Assembly (NCBI GenBank): GCA_947364365.1
Contig: CANASP010000005.1
Coordinates: 1 to 64,000, forward strand
DNA: 64,000 nt
DNA from: an uncultured Alistipes sp.
GTDB lineage: Bacteria; Bacteroidota; Bacteroidia; Bacteroidales; Rikenellaceae
Direction: 5' to 3'
Each line of letters begins with the position of its first letter. Positions within the stretch are counted from its first letter, which is position 1. Below, in pieces: positions 55,476 through 64,000 of this stretch. Made by a program: the position numbers and the translations under genes. Under the pieces are notes generated by a model, which worked only from the letters and a program-made list of their open reading frames with translations, made no database searches and was not told the origin of the DNA.

Positions 55476-56522
55476 ATGAAACGAATCCTTCTTCTCGCCC
55501 TGGCCGCAGGCGCACTCGCGGCCTCCTGCACCCCCTCCTGCCCGCCCACGAGCGGCAACCCCGTCTTCCCGGGCTGGTACGCCGACCCCGAGGCCGCGGT
55601 CTTCGAGGGCCGTTACTGGATCTTCCCCACCTTCTCCGACTACCCCGACAGCGTCGACCGCGCCCAGATCGCCGACCTGCACCGCCCGACGGCCGCCATC
55701 CACCGCAACTACAACATCCAGACCTTCTTCGACGCCTACTCGTCCGACGACCTGGTCAGCTGGACCAAACACCCCCGGGTGCTGTCGATCGACAACGTCT
55801 CGTGGGCCAGCTACGCGCTGTGGGCTCCGGCCATCCTGCAAGCCAACGGCAAATACTACCTCTTCTTCGGCGCCAACGACATCCAGAACAACGACCAGAC
55901 GGGCGGCATCGGCGTCGCCGTGGCCGACCGGCCCGAAGGGCCCTACAAGGATGCGCTGGGCCACCCGCTCGTCGGGCAAATCATCAACGGCGCCCAGCCC
56001 ATCGACCAGTTCGTCTTCCGCGACGACGACGGCACCTATTACATGTACTACGGCGGCTGGCGCCACTGCAACATGGTGCGCCTGAGCGACGACCTGCTGC
56101 GCATCGTGCCGTTCGACGACGGCGACACGTTCAAGGAGGTGACCCCCGAGAACTACGTCGAGGGGCCGTTCATGTTCAAGCGCGGCGGCAAGTACTACTT
56201 CATGTGGTCCGAAGGCGGCTGGACCGGCCCCGACTACTGCGTGGCCTACGCCATCGCCGACTCGCCTTTCGGCCCCTTCGAGCGCATCGGCAAGATCCTC
56301 GAACAGGATCCCGCCGTCGCCACGGGCGCCGGCCACCACTCGGTCATCCAGGTCCCGGGCCGCGACGAATGGTACATCGTCTACCACCGCCGCCCGCTGG
56401 GCGAGACCGTCGGCGACCACCGCGAGGTGTGCATCGACCGCATGGAGTTCGACGACGAGGGCTTCATCCGACCCGTCAAAATGACCTTCGAGGGCGTCGG
56501 CCCCGCCCCGATCCGCAAATAA
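55476..56522 (+). CDS. GH43-like glycoside hydrolase lipoprotein
   Basis: A 348-residue lipoprotein (ALAASCTP) with a five-bladed beta-propeller of the GH43 clan. The three expected acids are Asp in FPGWYADPEAAVF, Asp in QPIDQFVFRDDDG, and Glu in NYVEGPFMFKRGG. GH43 enzymes are arabinofuranosidases, xylosidases and related. The C-terminus is GHHSVIQVPGRDEWYIVYHR, typical of the family. It is a single gene with no SusC/D nearby, so it is probably a general housekeeping glycosidase. Confidence 0.88.
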   Translation: MKRILLLALAAGALAASCTPSCPPTSGNPVFPGWYADPEAAVFEGRYWIFPTFSDYPDSVDRAQIADLHRPTAAIHRNYNIQTFFDAYSSDDLVSWTKHPRVLSIDNVSWASYALWAPAILQANGKYYLFFGANDIQNNDQTGGIGVAVADRPEGPYKDALGHPLVGQIINGAQPIDQFVFRDDDGTYYMYYGGWRHCNMVRLSDDLLRIVPFDDGDTFKEVTPENYVEGPFMFKRGGKYYFMWSEGGWTGPDYCVAYAIADSPFGPFERIGKILEQDPAVATGAGHHSVIQVPGRDEWYIVYHRRPLGETVGDHREVCIDRMEFDDEGFIRPVKMTFEGVGPAPIRK

Positions 56523-56540
56523 CCGGCGGGAAAAGCGAAA

Positions 56541-56575
56541 AAAAGCGTGCGACTCTTCATCGCACGCTTTTTTCG
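56541..56575 (+). terminator. Terminator after the GH43-like gene
   Basis: AAAAGCGTGCGA ... TCGCACGCTTTT with a T-run on the plus strand and an A-run on the other side; it can serve both converging genes. Confidence 0.9.
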
Positions 56576-56597
56576 TCCCGGGCCGTCCGCCCGGCCG

Positions 56598-57629
56598 TCA
56601 CGCCTCGTCGAGCAGCGCCACGAGCCCGTCGACCTCCTCCCGTGTCGTGGCCCAGCTGGTCACGAACCTTACGGCGCTCGCCTCCGCCCCGCGCGGGCCC
56701 CAATAGCCGAACGACGCACGCTCCGACAACCGGTCAATGAGCGCATTGGGCAGGCGGAAAAACTGCTGGTTCGTCGGCGAATCCACCAAGGGGGCATAAC
56801 CCCGCGCGGCGAACCCCTCCCGAAGCCGCATCGCCAGCTCCACGGCCCAGCGCGACGAGCGCAGATAGAGGTCGTCGGAGAGCAGCGCGCAGAACTGCAC
56901 CCCCAGCAGGCGCCCCTTCGCCAGCACGCCGCCGTGGCGCTTCATCACCGTGAAAAAATTGCGCAGCAAGCCCTTGCGGGCCACCACCGCCTCACCCATC
57001 AGCAGTCCCTGCTTGGTGCCGCCCAGGTAGAAGACGTCGGCCTCGGCGGCCAGGTCGGCGAGCGTCACGTCGCACGACGCGGCGGCCAGGCCGTAGCCCA
57101 ACCGGGCCCCGTCGACATAGAGAGGCAATTCGTACCGGCGGCAGACCGCGGCCAGCTCGCGCAGCTCGTCGCGCGTGTAAAGCGTGCCCAGCTCGGTGGG
57201 GAAGGAGATGTAGACCGCCCCGGGGATGACCATGTGGGGCCAGGTGTCGTCGGCGTAGAAGGCGCGCAGGTAGTCGGCCAGATCGGCGGCAGCGATCTTG
57301 CCGTCGTGCTGCCCGAGGGTCAGCACCTTGTGGCCCGACGCCTCGATGGCCCCCGCCTCGTGCACGCCGATGTGGGCCGTCTCGGCCGCGACGACCCCCT
57401 CCGAGGGGCCGAGCAGCGCGTCGAGGACCATGGCATTGGCCTGCGTGCCGCCCACGGCGAGATACACCTCGGCGTCGGGTGCGCCGCAGAGCGAGCGGAT
57501 CAACTCCTTCGCCCGCCCGGTGTGGATGTCGGCGCCGTAGCCGGGCGTCTGCTCGCCGTTGGTCGCAGTCAGCGCCTCCAGCACCTCCGGAAGCGCCCCG
57601 CCCGTATAATCGCACTCGAAATGCAACAT
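56598..57629 (-). CDS. Low-specificity L-threonine aldolase
   Basis: A 343-residue PLP enzyme of the beta-eliminating lyase/threonine aldolase fold that splits threonine or allo-threonine to glycine and acetaldehyde. The N-terminus FECDYTGGALPEVLEAL is followed by YLAVGGTQANAMVLDAL, PLYVDGARLGYGLA, and the PLP lysine in FYLGGTKQGLLMGE. ATG 57629 is preferred over 57665 because a TAAATTTG -7 element (57663-57670) overlaps the latter. Confidence 0.9.
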   Translation of the reverse strand: MLHFECDYTGGALPEVLEALTATNGEQTPGYGADIHTGRAKELIRSLCGAPDAEVYLAVGGTQANAMVLDALLGPSEGVVAAETAHIGVHEAGAIEASGHKVLTLGQHDGKIAAADLADYLRAFYADDTWPHMVIPGAVYISFPTELGTLYTRDELRELAAVCRRYELPLYVDGARLGYGLAAASCDVTLADLAAEADVFYLGGTKQGLLMGEAVVARKGLLRNFFTVMKRHGGVLAKGRLLGVQFCALLSDDLYLRSSRWAVELAMRLREGFAARGYAPLVDSPTNQQFFRLPNALIDRLSERASFGYWGPRGAEASAVRFVTSWATTREEVDGLVALLDEA

Positions 57630-57662
57630 GCTAAATCGTATTAAGGAAAATAAACGACGCCC

Positions 57663-57670
57663 CAAATTTA
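57663..57670 (-). promoter_or_regulatory. -7 element of the threonine aldolase gene
   Basis: TAAATTTG on the minus strand, 33 nt before ATG 57629; it decides the start. Confidence 0.65.
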
Positions 57671-57737
57671 GCGATTATTTCCGGATTCTCCGACTCCGAC
57701 CCATCGAGACGCCGAAACGACCCGAAAGCGCTTCCGC

Positions 57738-59864
57738 CTATATCTTTCTCACCGCTCCGACCGCGTATCCGCCGTCGTTCCGCCTTTGCAGTTCGACCGC
57801 GAACGAGATGATTTCGCTATATATGTACAGATCGACCGACGCATCGGGTTCCTTATCGAATATCAGCTCGACACTGTCGCCCACCAGCTTATTTTCCGCC
57901 GGATGGATCACATTTCCCGTATCCTCGACCGGATGGATCGTATAGCAGGGCGACAGCAATGCCAGCAGACGAGGCAATCGCACGTGCAGTTTTCCGCCGC
58001 CGAGCCAGCCACCTTTTTCGAAATCCACCGACGTGCGTTCCTTCACCATCCGGCAAAGCGTCTTCGCATCGGTCGCCATGTCGCGCATGAAACGAAAAGC
58101 CTTCACTTCAATCCGGCTATCTATTACCGATCCGGCCAGCTGTCTCAGCCCCGACAGGGCCGTCTGCCGTTTCACCTCGTCGTTGTCCAGCCAACCGACC
58201 TTGTCGTCCGTCATGACGATGGCCCGTATCCGCGTGATATCTTCCGCTTTACGCTGTCCGATGTCCACGTCGTCGAAACTCACCGATTCGTAGGGTCCGA
58301 TGACATTGCGCATCTGCGACATGCGGATCACATCATAATCGTCCTTATACATCCCCACGGTATGGACGCACAGGAAGATACGCACGTTTTCGATACGGCT
58401 GTCCGAACGGTTCGTAAGCGTCACTTTCAACCGGTTCTCCTTGCGCCCCATCCCCAGGAACTTCGCCGCCGGTTCATACGTCAGATCCACATACGACTGT
58501 TCGAGCATCATCGGCTTGAAGCTGCCATAGAGAAACTCCTCGCAATACTGCATGTCGGAGAGCAGGCAATCCTGCACGGCCTGACTTCCCCGCCGGAAAA
58601 AGTGTTTGTAGATCTCTTCCTGGCTCTCCATGCGGTTTCCTTGTCGGGCGAACAGCGCCGCCTTGCGGAAATTCGGGCTGAATATCCCGGCGCCCTCCAT
58701 CGTCGCCCGATAATAGTTCAACAGGTAGCGGCCTTCGACCGACTGGTTGAGATAGGAGCGGTTCACATACGAATCGAGCAGATCGGTCAACGCCTCGGCC
58801 TGGCGCGGATACTCCACCGCCGCCTGCTCGTAATAGGCGACAGCCCGCACGTCATGCCCCAGCTGCTCTTCGAGCATACCCTTCAGCAAGAGCGCCGGGG
58901 CCGCCATGGCCGGATACAGTTCGGTATATTCTTCGAGCAACCGCTGCGCCGTAAAATAATAGGGGTTGGCCAACGTCTGACGATCGTACTCCGTGCACCG
59001 TCCGTCATTGAGCCACTGCTGGTTGAGCGCAGCGTCCTCGGGACGCACCGCAACACTCCGCGACTCTCGGCCCAGACGGATCAACGCAATGGCCTTCAAC
59101 AACAAACCCTCGCGGTTGCCCGGATGCCGGCGCAAAACGCGCTCCGCGCTGTCGTAGGCATCGGCCGTCTTCCCCGCATAGAGATTGATATAGGCCCGAT
59201 CCTTGTCCAGACAAAGGGCGTTCCACTCGTCCATATATTTGTAGTAGACCGGCGCATAGGCTTCGACATAGGCGATATACTGGCGCCGCAGTCGGTTCAG
59301 CCTGGACTCTGTTTTGCGCTTCAACTCCTCGCGTTCCGTATAGGCTTCGAACGCAACATCGACACACTCCTTGACGGCGCTTCCTCCGCCCGAACAGATC
59401 GCCAACACGCCCGAAGCCCCCATATCGGCGGCATGGTCCGCCGCCAGGCGGGTTGCATGCCGTATGCAATACCACACCGATTCCAGCTCCTTTTGCGTGC
59501 GCCTCAATTCGTTCATCTCGTCCAGAATCGGGAACAGCCGCCGCTTCACCTCCAGCACGTCGCGCGCCACGCCGCGATAATCCTGACGGGCCATGTATTC
59601 GAGGAAGTCGTCGAACGATTCGCTGCGCGACTGGGCCACCTCGAGCGAATTCATGATCCGCACCGTTTGCTCGATATCGTATTCCCCGGTTCCATCCGCG
59701 CACCCTTCGAGTGCGCTCTCCAACACATCGTAAGCCGGGGCGCATTCCGGCGAGGGATCATAATTTTCCAAATCGATCGACTTCGAGAAGTCCAGCCGGT
59801 TATACAGATACCAGCCGACACCGGCGACGCCGATGATCAGCACGACGATCCAGAACTTTTTCAT
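57738..59864 (-). CDS. Large membrane-anchored TPR-like protein of unknown function
   Basis: 708 residues. One N-terminal membrane helix (FWIVVLIIGVAGVGWYLY) is followed by a long helical domain rich in Tyr, Arg and Glu, with TPR-like pairs near residues 225-380 (AYDSAERVLRRHPGNREGLL; AVAYYEQAAVEYPRQAEALT). The C-terminal ~260 residues look mostly beta. I do not recognise the family. Its start overlaps the preceding zinc-ribbon/TM2 gene by 4 nt, so the two are translationally coupled and may work together at the membrane. Confidence 0.75.
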   Translation of the reverse strand: MKKFWIVVLIIGVAGVGWYLYNRLDFSKSIDLENYDPSPECAPAYDVLESALEGCADGTGEYDIEQTVRIMNSLEVAQSRSESFDDFLEYMARQDYRGVARDVLEVKRRLFPILDEMNELRRTQKELESVWYCIRHATRLAADHAADMGASGVLAICSGGGSAVKECVDVAFEAYTEREELKRKTESRLNRLRRQYIAYVEAYAPVYYKYMDEWNALCLDKDRAYINLYAGKTADAYDSAERVLRRHPGNREGLLLKAIALIRLGRESRSVAVRPEDAALNQQWLNDGRCTEYDRQTLANPYYFTAQRLLEEYTELYPAMAAPALLLKGMLEEQLGHDVRAVAYYEQAAVEYPRQAEALTDLLDSYVNRSYLNQSVEGRYLLNYYRATMEGAGIFSPNFRKAALFARQGNRMESQEEIYKHFFRRGSQAVQDCLLSDMQYCEEFLYGSFKPMMLEQSYVDLTYEPAAKFLGMGRKENRLKVTLTNRSDSRIENVRIFLCVHTVGMYKDDYDVIRMSQMRNVIGPYESVSFDDVDIGQRKAEDITRIRAIVMTDDKVGWLDNDEVKRQTALSGLRQLAGSVIDSRIEVKAFRFMRDMATDAKTLCRMVKERTSVDFEKGGWLGGGKLHVRLPRLLALLSPCYTIHPVEDTGNVIHPAENKLVGDSVELIFDKEPDASVDLYIYSEIISFAVELQRRNDGGYAVGAVRKI

Positions 59865-60247
59865 CGCACCGCGGAATTATATCGTGCATCGAACTCCTCC
59901 GAATCCATGCACAGAATCCGGATGATATCCACCAGCGACCAAATCCCCGTCACCAAAAGCGGAAACAAAAAGAACAATCCGGCAAGGCCGATCCCCAACA
60001 TGGAGGCCGCCGAAGATTTTTCTCCGAGATAAAAACGATGAGCGCCCCAGCACCCGAGGAGAAGACCGAGTATGAGCGCAATCGACTTTTCCCTGTAAGA
60101 CCGGCGAGAAGCCCTTACCGCCGGCTGCACGTCGACGACTCTGCGATCATTGGCTCCGGCATACGTGTTTCCGGACAGATCGGCACCGCATTGAGGACAA
60201 AACCGGGCCGACGTCTCGATGTTCCGCCCGCACTGACTACAAAACAT
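59861..60247 (-). CDS. Zinc-ribbon TM2-domain membrane protein
   Basis: 128 residues. The N-terminal zinc ribbon has two CxxC pairs (MFCSQCGRN, then FCPQCGADL). A basic linker leads to a TM2 domain of two helices: SIALILGLLLGCWGAHRFYLGE and GLFFLFPLLVTGIWSLVDI (residues about 70-120). TM2 proteins of this type occur widely with unknown roles. ATG 60247 begins precisely at the zinc ribbon; upstream in-frame sequence lies in the structured RNA. Confidence 0.82.
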   Translation of the reverse strand: MFCSQCGRNIETSARFCPQCGADLSGNTYAGANDRRVVDVQPAVRASRRSYREKSIALILGLLLGCWGAHRFYLGEKSSAASMLGIGLAGLFFLFPLLVTGIWSLVDIIRILCMDSEEFDARYNSAVR

Positions 60248-60310
60248 GACTTGATTGATTTTTAATGTTCCGGCCCCTGGGAAACGTTCTTGTTGTGGGT
60301 TGAGATAGGC

Positions 60311-60484
60311 ACATAAAAAACGTGGGACCAAACTTAATTTGTTTTCTGAGGCTCTGGAAAAACCGTGCAACCAAATTAGAGTAAAGCCCACGTAGGAACG
60401 TGAGCGTTTACGCTTAACTCTTGGTTGCTTCTTAAAATTTTCCAGATTTTCAGAAAACAAGATCTAAGCTAACGCTTTTTATGT
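60311..60484 (-). ncRNA. Long self-complementary structured RNA (6S-like architecture)
   Basis: On the minus strand the ends ACATAAAAAGCGT (60472-60484) and ACGTTTTTTATGT (60311-60323) pair over 13 bp. Inside are nested helices TTGTTTTCTGA/TCAGAAAACAA, TCTGGAAAA/TTTTCCAGA and GCAACCAA/TTGGTTGC. The tip branches into AGCG-taaa-CGCT and CACGT-tcct-ACGTG. The result is one 174-nt rod with bulges and a forked end. A strong promoter points toward it (60555-60584). It may be a 6S RNA, another small RNA, or the 5' leader of the TM2 gene. The 6S idea rests on shape only. Confidence 0.6.
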
Positions 60485-60492
60485 CATGTCCG

Positions 60493-60511
60493 CGCATCCG
60501 CCGGGGATGCG
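60493..60511 (-). other. Small hairpin 5' of the structured RNA
   Basis: CGCATCC / GGATGCG around a short loop, between the promoter and the long rod. Confidence 0.6.
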
Positions 60512-60554
60512 ATGTTCTTTTTCGCTTTCTATTTCATGCAGTGCTCTTTTTTTG

Positions 60555-60584
60555 CAAAGATAGCCAAATTTTCATTCGCTCCAA
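60555..60584 (-). promoter_or_regulatory. Promoter of the structured RNA / TM2 operon
   Basis: Minus strand: TTG (60582-60584), 19-nt spacer, TATCTTTG (60555-60562). Divergent from the nadB promoter. Confidence 0.8.
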
Positions 60585-60607
60585 CACGGCATTCGATTTC
60601 CATTTTG

Positions 60608-60615
60608 TAACTTTG
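60608..60615 (+). promoter_or_regulatory. -7 element of nadB
   Basis: TAACTTTG, 23 nt before the nadB ATG. Confidence 0.65.
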
Positions 60616-60638
60616 CGACGCTTAAGCACGAAAAAGCT

Positions 60639-62195
60639 ATGAAGACGGACTTTCTGGTCATCGGTTCGGGTGCGGCGGGGCTCTCGTTCGCGCTCAAGGC
60701 CGCGGCCCACGGTCATGTGACGATCGTCACCAAGGGCGAAATGAAGGAGTGCAACACCAACTACGCCCAGGGGGGCATCTGTTCGGTGACCTACGCACCC
60801 GACACCTTCGAGAAGCACATCGAGGACACGCTCGTGTGCGGGGCCGGCAAGTGCGACCCCGAGGCCGTCGAGCTGGTCGTGCGGCGCGCTCCCGAGCTCA
60901 TCGCCGATCTGATCGCCTGGGGCACGCGCTTCGACAAGACCCCCGACGGGCGCTTCGAGCTCAACCGCGAGGGCGGCCACTCCGAGCACCGCATCCTCCA
61001 CCACGAGGACCTCACCGGAGCCGAGATCGAGCGGGCGCTCATCGCCTCGGTAAAGGCCCACCCCAATATCACGGTCCTCGAACGCCACTTCGCCGTCGAC
61101 CTGCTGACGCAGCACCACCTGGGCGAGTTCGTCACGCGCCACACGCGCGGTCTGGCGTGCTTCGGCGCCTATGTGCTCGACCTGGAAACCAACGCCATCG
61201 AGACCTTCCTGTCGAAATGCACCGTCGTCGCCACGGGCGGCTGCGGCAACATCTACTCCACGACCTCCAACCCCGTCGTCGCCACGGGCGACGGCATCGC
61301 CATGTGCCACCGCGCCAAGGCGATCACCGAGAACATGGAGTTCATCCAGTTCCACCCCACGACGCTCTACAACCCCGGCGAGAAGCCCAACTTCCTCATC
61401 ACCGAGGCGATGCGCGGCTTCGGCGCCATCCTGCGCCTCCAGTCGGGCGAGGAGTTCATGGACAAGTACCACCCCATGCGTTCGCTCGCCCCGCGCGACG
61501 TGGTGGCCCGCGCCATCTACCGCGAGATGACGCGCCGCGGCGAGGATTTCGTCTACCTCGACGTGCGGCACAAGGACCCCGACTCGGTGCGCAGCCACTT
61601 CCCCAACATCTACGAGAAGTGCCTCTCGATCGGCATCGACATCACGAAAGACCTGATTCCGGTCACCCCGGCGGCCCACTACTGCTGCGGCGGCGTGAAG
61701 GTCGACTCCAACGGCGAAACCTCGATCAAGCGGCTCTACGCTCTGGGCGAGACGTCGTGCACGGGACTCCACGGAGCCAACCGGCTGGCCTCCAACTCGC
61801 TGATCGAGGCGGTGGTCTACGCCGACCAGGCAGCCCGCCACGCCGCCGCGCAACTCGACCGCACCGATTTTCAGGAGGGGATTCCCGACTGGGATTTCGA
61901 GGGGACGCAGCACATCGAGGAGATGCTCATGCTCATCCAGTCGCGCCGCGAGGTGCAGCAGATCATGTCCAACTACGTGGGTATCGTACGCTCCAACCTC
62001 TCGCTCAAGCGCGCCATGCGGCGTCTGGAGATTCTCTGGCAGGAGACCGAGGAGCTCTACGCGAAGAGCAAGCCCAACCGCGAGTTGTGCGAGCTGCGCA
62101 ACACGATCGCCGTGGCCTACCTGGTCATCAAGCAGGGCCGCGAGATCAAGGAGTCGGTCGGCTGCCACTACAATGCGGACTACCCCAAGGCATAG
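60639..62195 (+). CDS. nadB: L-aspartate oxidase NadB
   Basis: A 518-residue FAD enzyme making iminoaspartate for quinolinate synthase (NadA) in de novo NAD synthesis. The N-terminal dinucleotide fold is VIGSGAAGLSFALKAA. The substrate region includes NTNYAQGGICSV and GGHSEHRILHHED, followed by VVATGGCGNIYSTTSNP, QFHPTTLYNP, GGVKVDSNGETSIKRLYALGE, and GLHGANRLASNSLIEAVVY, seen here as shorter pieces. The C-terminal domain is intact. nadA and nadC are not adjacent. Confidence 0.95.
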   Translation: MKTDFLVIGSGAAGLSFALKAAAHGHVTIVTKGEMKECNTNYAQGGICSVTYAPDTFEKHIEDTLVCGAGKCDPEAVELVVRRAPELIADLIAWGTRFDKTPDGRFELNREGGHSEHRILHHEDLTGAEIERALIASVKAHPNITVLERHFAVDLLTQHHLGEFVTRHTRGLACFGAYVLDLETNAIETFLSKCTVVATGGCGNIYSTTSNPVVATGDGIAMCHRAKAITENMEFIQFHPTTLYNPGEKPNFLITEAMRGFGAILRLQSGEEFMDKYHPMRSLAPRDVVARAIYREMTRRGEDFVYLDVRHKDPDSVRSHFPNIYEKCLSIGIDITKDLIPVTPAAHYCCGGVKVDSNGETSIKRLYALGETSCTGLHGANRLASNSLIEAVVYADQAARHAAAQLDRTDFQEGIPDWDFEGTQHIEEMLMLIQSRREVQQIMSNYVGIVRSNLSLKRAMRRLEILWQETEELYAKSKPNRELCELRNTIAVAYLVIKQGREIKESVGCHYNADYPKA

Positions 62196-62199
62196 GCGA

Positions 62200-62797
62200 T
62201 GGAACTGCAAACGATCCGGGAAAAATCCACGAAATCCGCGGCCAGCGCGTGATGCTCGACTTCGATCTGGCGGCACTCTACCAGGTGGAAACAAAGCGAC
62301 TGAAAGAAGCCGTGCGACGCAACATCGAACGCTTCGAAGGCGAAGATTTCATGTTCGAGCTGACGGCCGATGAATATAACTCGCTGTTATTCAGATTAAG
62401 GTCACAATCTGTGATCTCAAACGACCAATCGCAGCGCGGCGGAACCCGCTACATGCCCTTCGCCTTCACGGAGCAGGGCGTGGCGATGCTGTCGAGCGTG
62501 CTGCGATCGAAGACGGCGATCGAAATCAACCGCGGAATCATGCGGGCTTTCGTGCGCATGCGCGAATACCTGACTTCGCAACAGGCGCTGACGGCCGAAC
62601 TGGCCGAACTGCGCAACCGCCTGCTGCTCGTCGAACGCGACACGCACGACAACCTGGAGGCGGTGAACGATCTGTCGGAGGACCTGCGGCGCGACATCGA
62701 CGCGATCTACGACGCGATCGGGGCGCTGTCGGTAAAACTGCCGCAGGCCGGCAAGACCCGGCGTCCGATCGGCTTCCGGACCGAGAGCGATTCGTAG
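62200..62797 (+). pseudogene. ORF6N-domain protein with a frameshift in its start region
   Basis: The ORF6N DNA-binding domain is intact in one frame (EIRGQRVMLDFDLAALYQVE, RRNIERFEGEDFMFELT, YMPFAFTEQGVAML, IEINRGIMRAFVRMREY), with a C-terminal coiled coil. The expected start (MELQTIRE at ATG 62200) is in another frame. The run AAAAA at 62221-62225 has one A fewer than needed to read MELQTIREKIHEIRG. Either the gene is freshly broken, or a short product starts at GTG 62249 or ATG 62252, or slippage on the A-run restores it. ORF6N genes often come from phages or mobile elements. Confidence 0.75.
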
Positions 62798-62950
62798 CCC
62801 TTCGCCACACCCCAAATAACGGACCGCCCGGACCCGGACGTCCGCAACCGTACCGCGAACGGCCTCACGCCGCCCCCGACCGACGATGCCCGCCGGCTCT
62901 CAATTTTCAACTTTCAACTCCCCGCGTTCCGCTTTTTCGCCCGAAGTCGT

Positions 62951-62958
62951 TATCTTTG
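62951..62958 (+). promoter_or_regulatory. -7 element of prfC
   Basis: TATCTTTG, 25 nt before the ATG at 62984. Confidence 0.7.
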
Positions 62959-62983
62959 CACTCCGTAAAACAACGACAACCCC

Positions 62984-64000
62984 ATGACCCAACAGGAAGA
63001 GATCACACGCCGGCGCACCTTCGCCGTCATCGCCCACCCCGATGCGGGTAAGACGACCCTTACCGAAAAACTGCTCCTCTTCGGCGGCGCCATCCACGTG
63101 GCCGGCGCCGTCAAGAGCAACAAGATCAAGAAGGGCGCCACGTCGGACTTCATGGAGATCGAGCGCCAGCGCGGCATCTCGGTCGCCACGTCGGTCATGG
63201 GATTCGAGTACCAGGGCGCCAAGATCAACATCCTCGACACCCCGGGCCACGAGGATTTCGCCGAGGACACCTACCGCACGCTCACGGCCGTCGACTCGGT
63301 GATCATCGTCATCGACGGCGCCAAGGGCGTCGAGGCGCAGACGCGCAAGCTCATGGAGGTGTGCCGCATGCGCTCCACGCCAGTCATCGTCTTCATCAAC
63401 AAGCTCGACCGCCCGTCGAAGGAGCCCTTCGACCTGCTGGACGAGGTCGAGCGGGAGCTGCGCATCGGTGTGCGGCCGCTCGCCTTCCCCATATCGAACG
63501 GTCCGACCTTCAAGGGGGTCTACAACCTCTACGAGAAACACCTCTCGCTCTTCACCTCCGACGAGAAGCTCACGGCCGACGCCTCGACGGTGGAGATCTC
63601 CGACCTCTCGTCGGCCGAGCTCGACGCGCACATCGGGCCGAAGTTCGCCGACCAGCTGCGGCAGGATGTCGAGCTGGTCGAGGGGGTCTACGATCCGTTC
63701 GACCGCGAGGCCTACCTGCGCGGCGAGGTCGCCCCGGTCTTCTTCGGCTCGGCGGTCAACAACTTCGGCGTGAGGGAGCTGCTCGAATGCTTCATCCGCA
63801 TCGCCCCCTCGCCCCGCCCCGCCCCCACGGCCACGCGCACGGTCGAGCCGTCGGAGCAGAAGATGACGGGCTTCGTCTTCAAGATCCACGCCAACATGGA
63901 TCCCAACCACCGCGACCGCATCGCCTTCCTGAAGATCTGCTCGGGCACCTTCGAGCGCAACCGCAACTACCTCCACGTCCGCTCGGGCAAGCAGATGAAG
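62984..64000 (+). CDS. prfC: Peptide chain release factor 3, N-terminal part
   Basis: The first 339 codons of RF3, cut by the window end. This translational GTPase removes RF1/RF2 after peptide release. Motifs: G1 AHPDAGKTT, switch [15 protein letters not shown]3 [15 protein letters not shown]4 INKLDR, and the domain II start [20 protein letters not shown]. The [12 protein letters not shown] segment separates RF3 from EF-G. Confidence 0.95.
   Translation, partial: MTQQEEITRRRTFAVIAHPDAGKTTLTEKLLLFGGAIHVAGAVKSNKIKKGATSDFMEIERQRGISVATSVMGFEYQGAKINILDTPGHEDFAEDTYRTLTAVDSVIIVIDGAKGVEAQTRKLMEVCRMRSTPVIVFINKLDRPSKEPFDLLDEVERELRIGVRPLAFPISNGPTFKGVYNLYEKHLSLFTSDEKLTADASTVEISDLSSAELDAHIGPKFADQLRQDVELVEGVYDPFDREAYLRGEVAPVFFGSAVNNFGVRELLECFIRIAPSPRPAPTATRTVEPSEQKMTGFVFKIHANMDPNHRDRIAFLKICSGTFERNRNYLHVRSGKQMK

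Noticed and set aside
60311-60484. MITE (miniature transposon)
   Set aside because: The ends are inverted repeats, but no target duplication is visible and a directed promoter precedes it; kept only as an alternative to an RNA gene.
60534-62294. Long open frame antisense to nadB
   Set aside because: It mirrors nadB in a GC-rich genome, is Leu/Val/Asp/Gly-rich without domains, and has no promoter. The same applies to the long antisense frames over eno, SurA/OstA, MltD, the efflux genes and prfC.
62901-62925. Short A/T repeat TTTTCAACTTTCAACT before prfC
   Set aside because: Similar short repeats are common between Bacteroidales genes; too short and simple to call a feature.

Overview
The window is a gene-dense, GC-rich stretch of a Bacteroidetes chromosome, most likely order Bacteroidales and plausibly Alistipes or another Rikenellaceae. 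The evidence is a SusC/SusD pair, many TAnnTTTG -7 promoter elements with TTTG/TTG about 19-20 nt upstream, DUF5683, OstA-like and DUF4369/TlpA envelope proteins, and high GC. The genus is inference.

Layout. 1-2.5 kb: end of lpxD, a TlpA-like lipoprotein, ruvC and tRNA-Arg(ACG). 3.6-9.4 kb: a complete MacB-type tripartite efflux operon (ATPase, two permeases, adaptor, TolC). 9.5-12.5 kb: a YidE/AspT-type transporter convergent with an MscS channel. 12.6-18.8 kb: a minus-strand envelope set (two SurA-like proteins, an OstA-like protein, NUDIX) plus a CPBP protease. 18.9-25.1 kb: parA, parB, DUF5683, an MltD-like transglycosylase and mnmE. The mnmE gene carries an in-frame insertion of roughly 195 codons with 28-residue tandem repeats inside the GTPase domain. 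An AT-richer scar with a broken hipA fragment follows.

25.9-45.4 kb is the most striking region. A LacI-type regulator with two copies of an AACCGGTT-centred palindrome stands next to a co-oriented run of thirteen genes. In transcription order they are a LamG lipoprotein, SusC, SusD, two GxGYxYP-family proteins, a GH38 mannosidase-like enzyme, an FHS-type MFS transporter, then two UroD-family methyltransferases around a corrinoid protein, a cupin, a CobW-like GTPase and a stand-alone MetH-activation-like protein. I read it as a polysaccharide-utilisation locus fused to a corrinoid methyl-transfer module, perhaps for an O-methylated (manno)glycan.

45.4-64 kb: DoxX, an AbiH-family abortive-infection protein, a YqaA/DedA-type protein, a GNAT, enolase, a C10 protease followed by three related lipoproteins, queA, a GH43-like protein, threonine aldolase, a TPR protein with a zinc-ribbon/TM2 partner, nadB, a frameshifted ORF6N gene and the start of prfC. 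Three loci here (before yqaA, before queA and before the GH43-like gene) carry the same kind of promoter cassette: a hairpin whose 3' arm supplies the -33 box, about 20 nt, then TAnnTTTG. Two of them are tandem arrays. A long self-complementary RNA candidate lies between the zinc-ribbon/TM2 gene and nadB.
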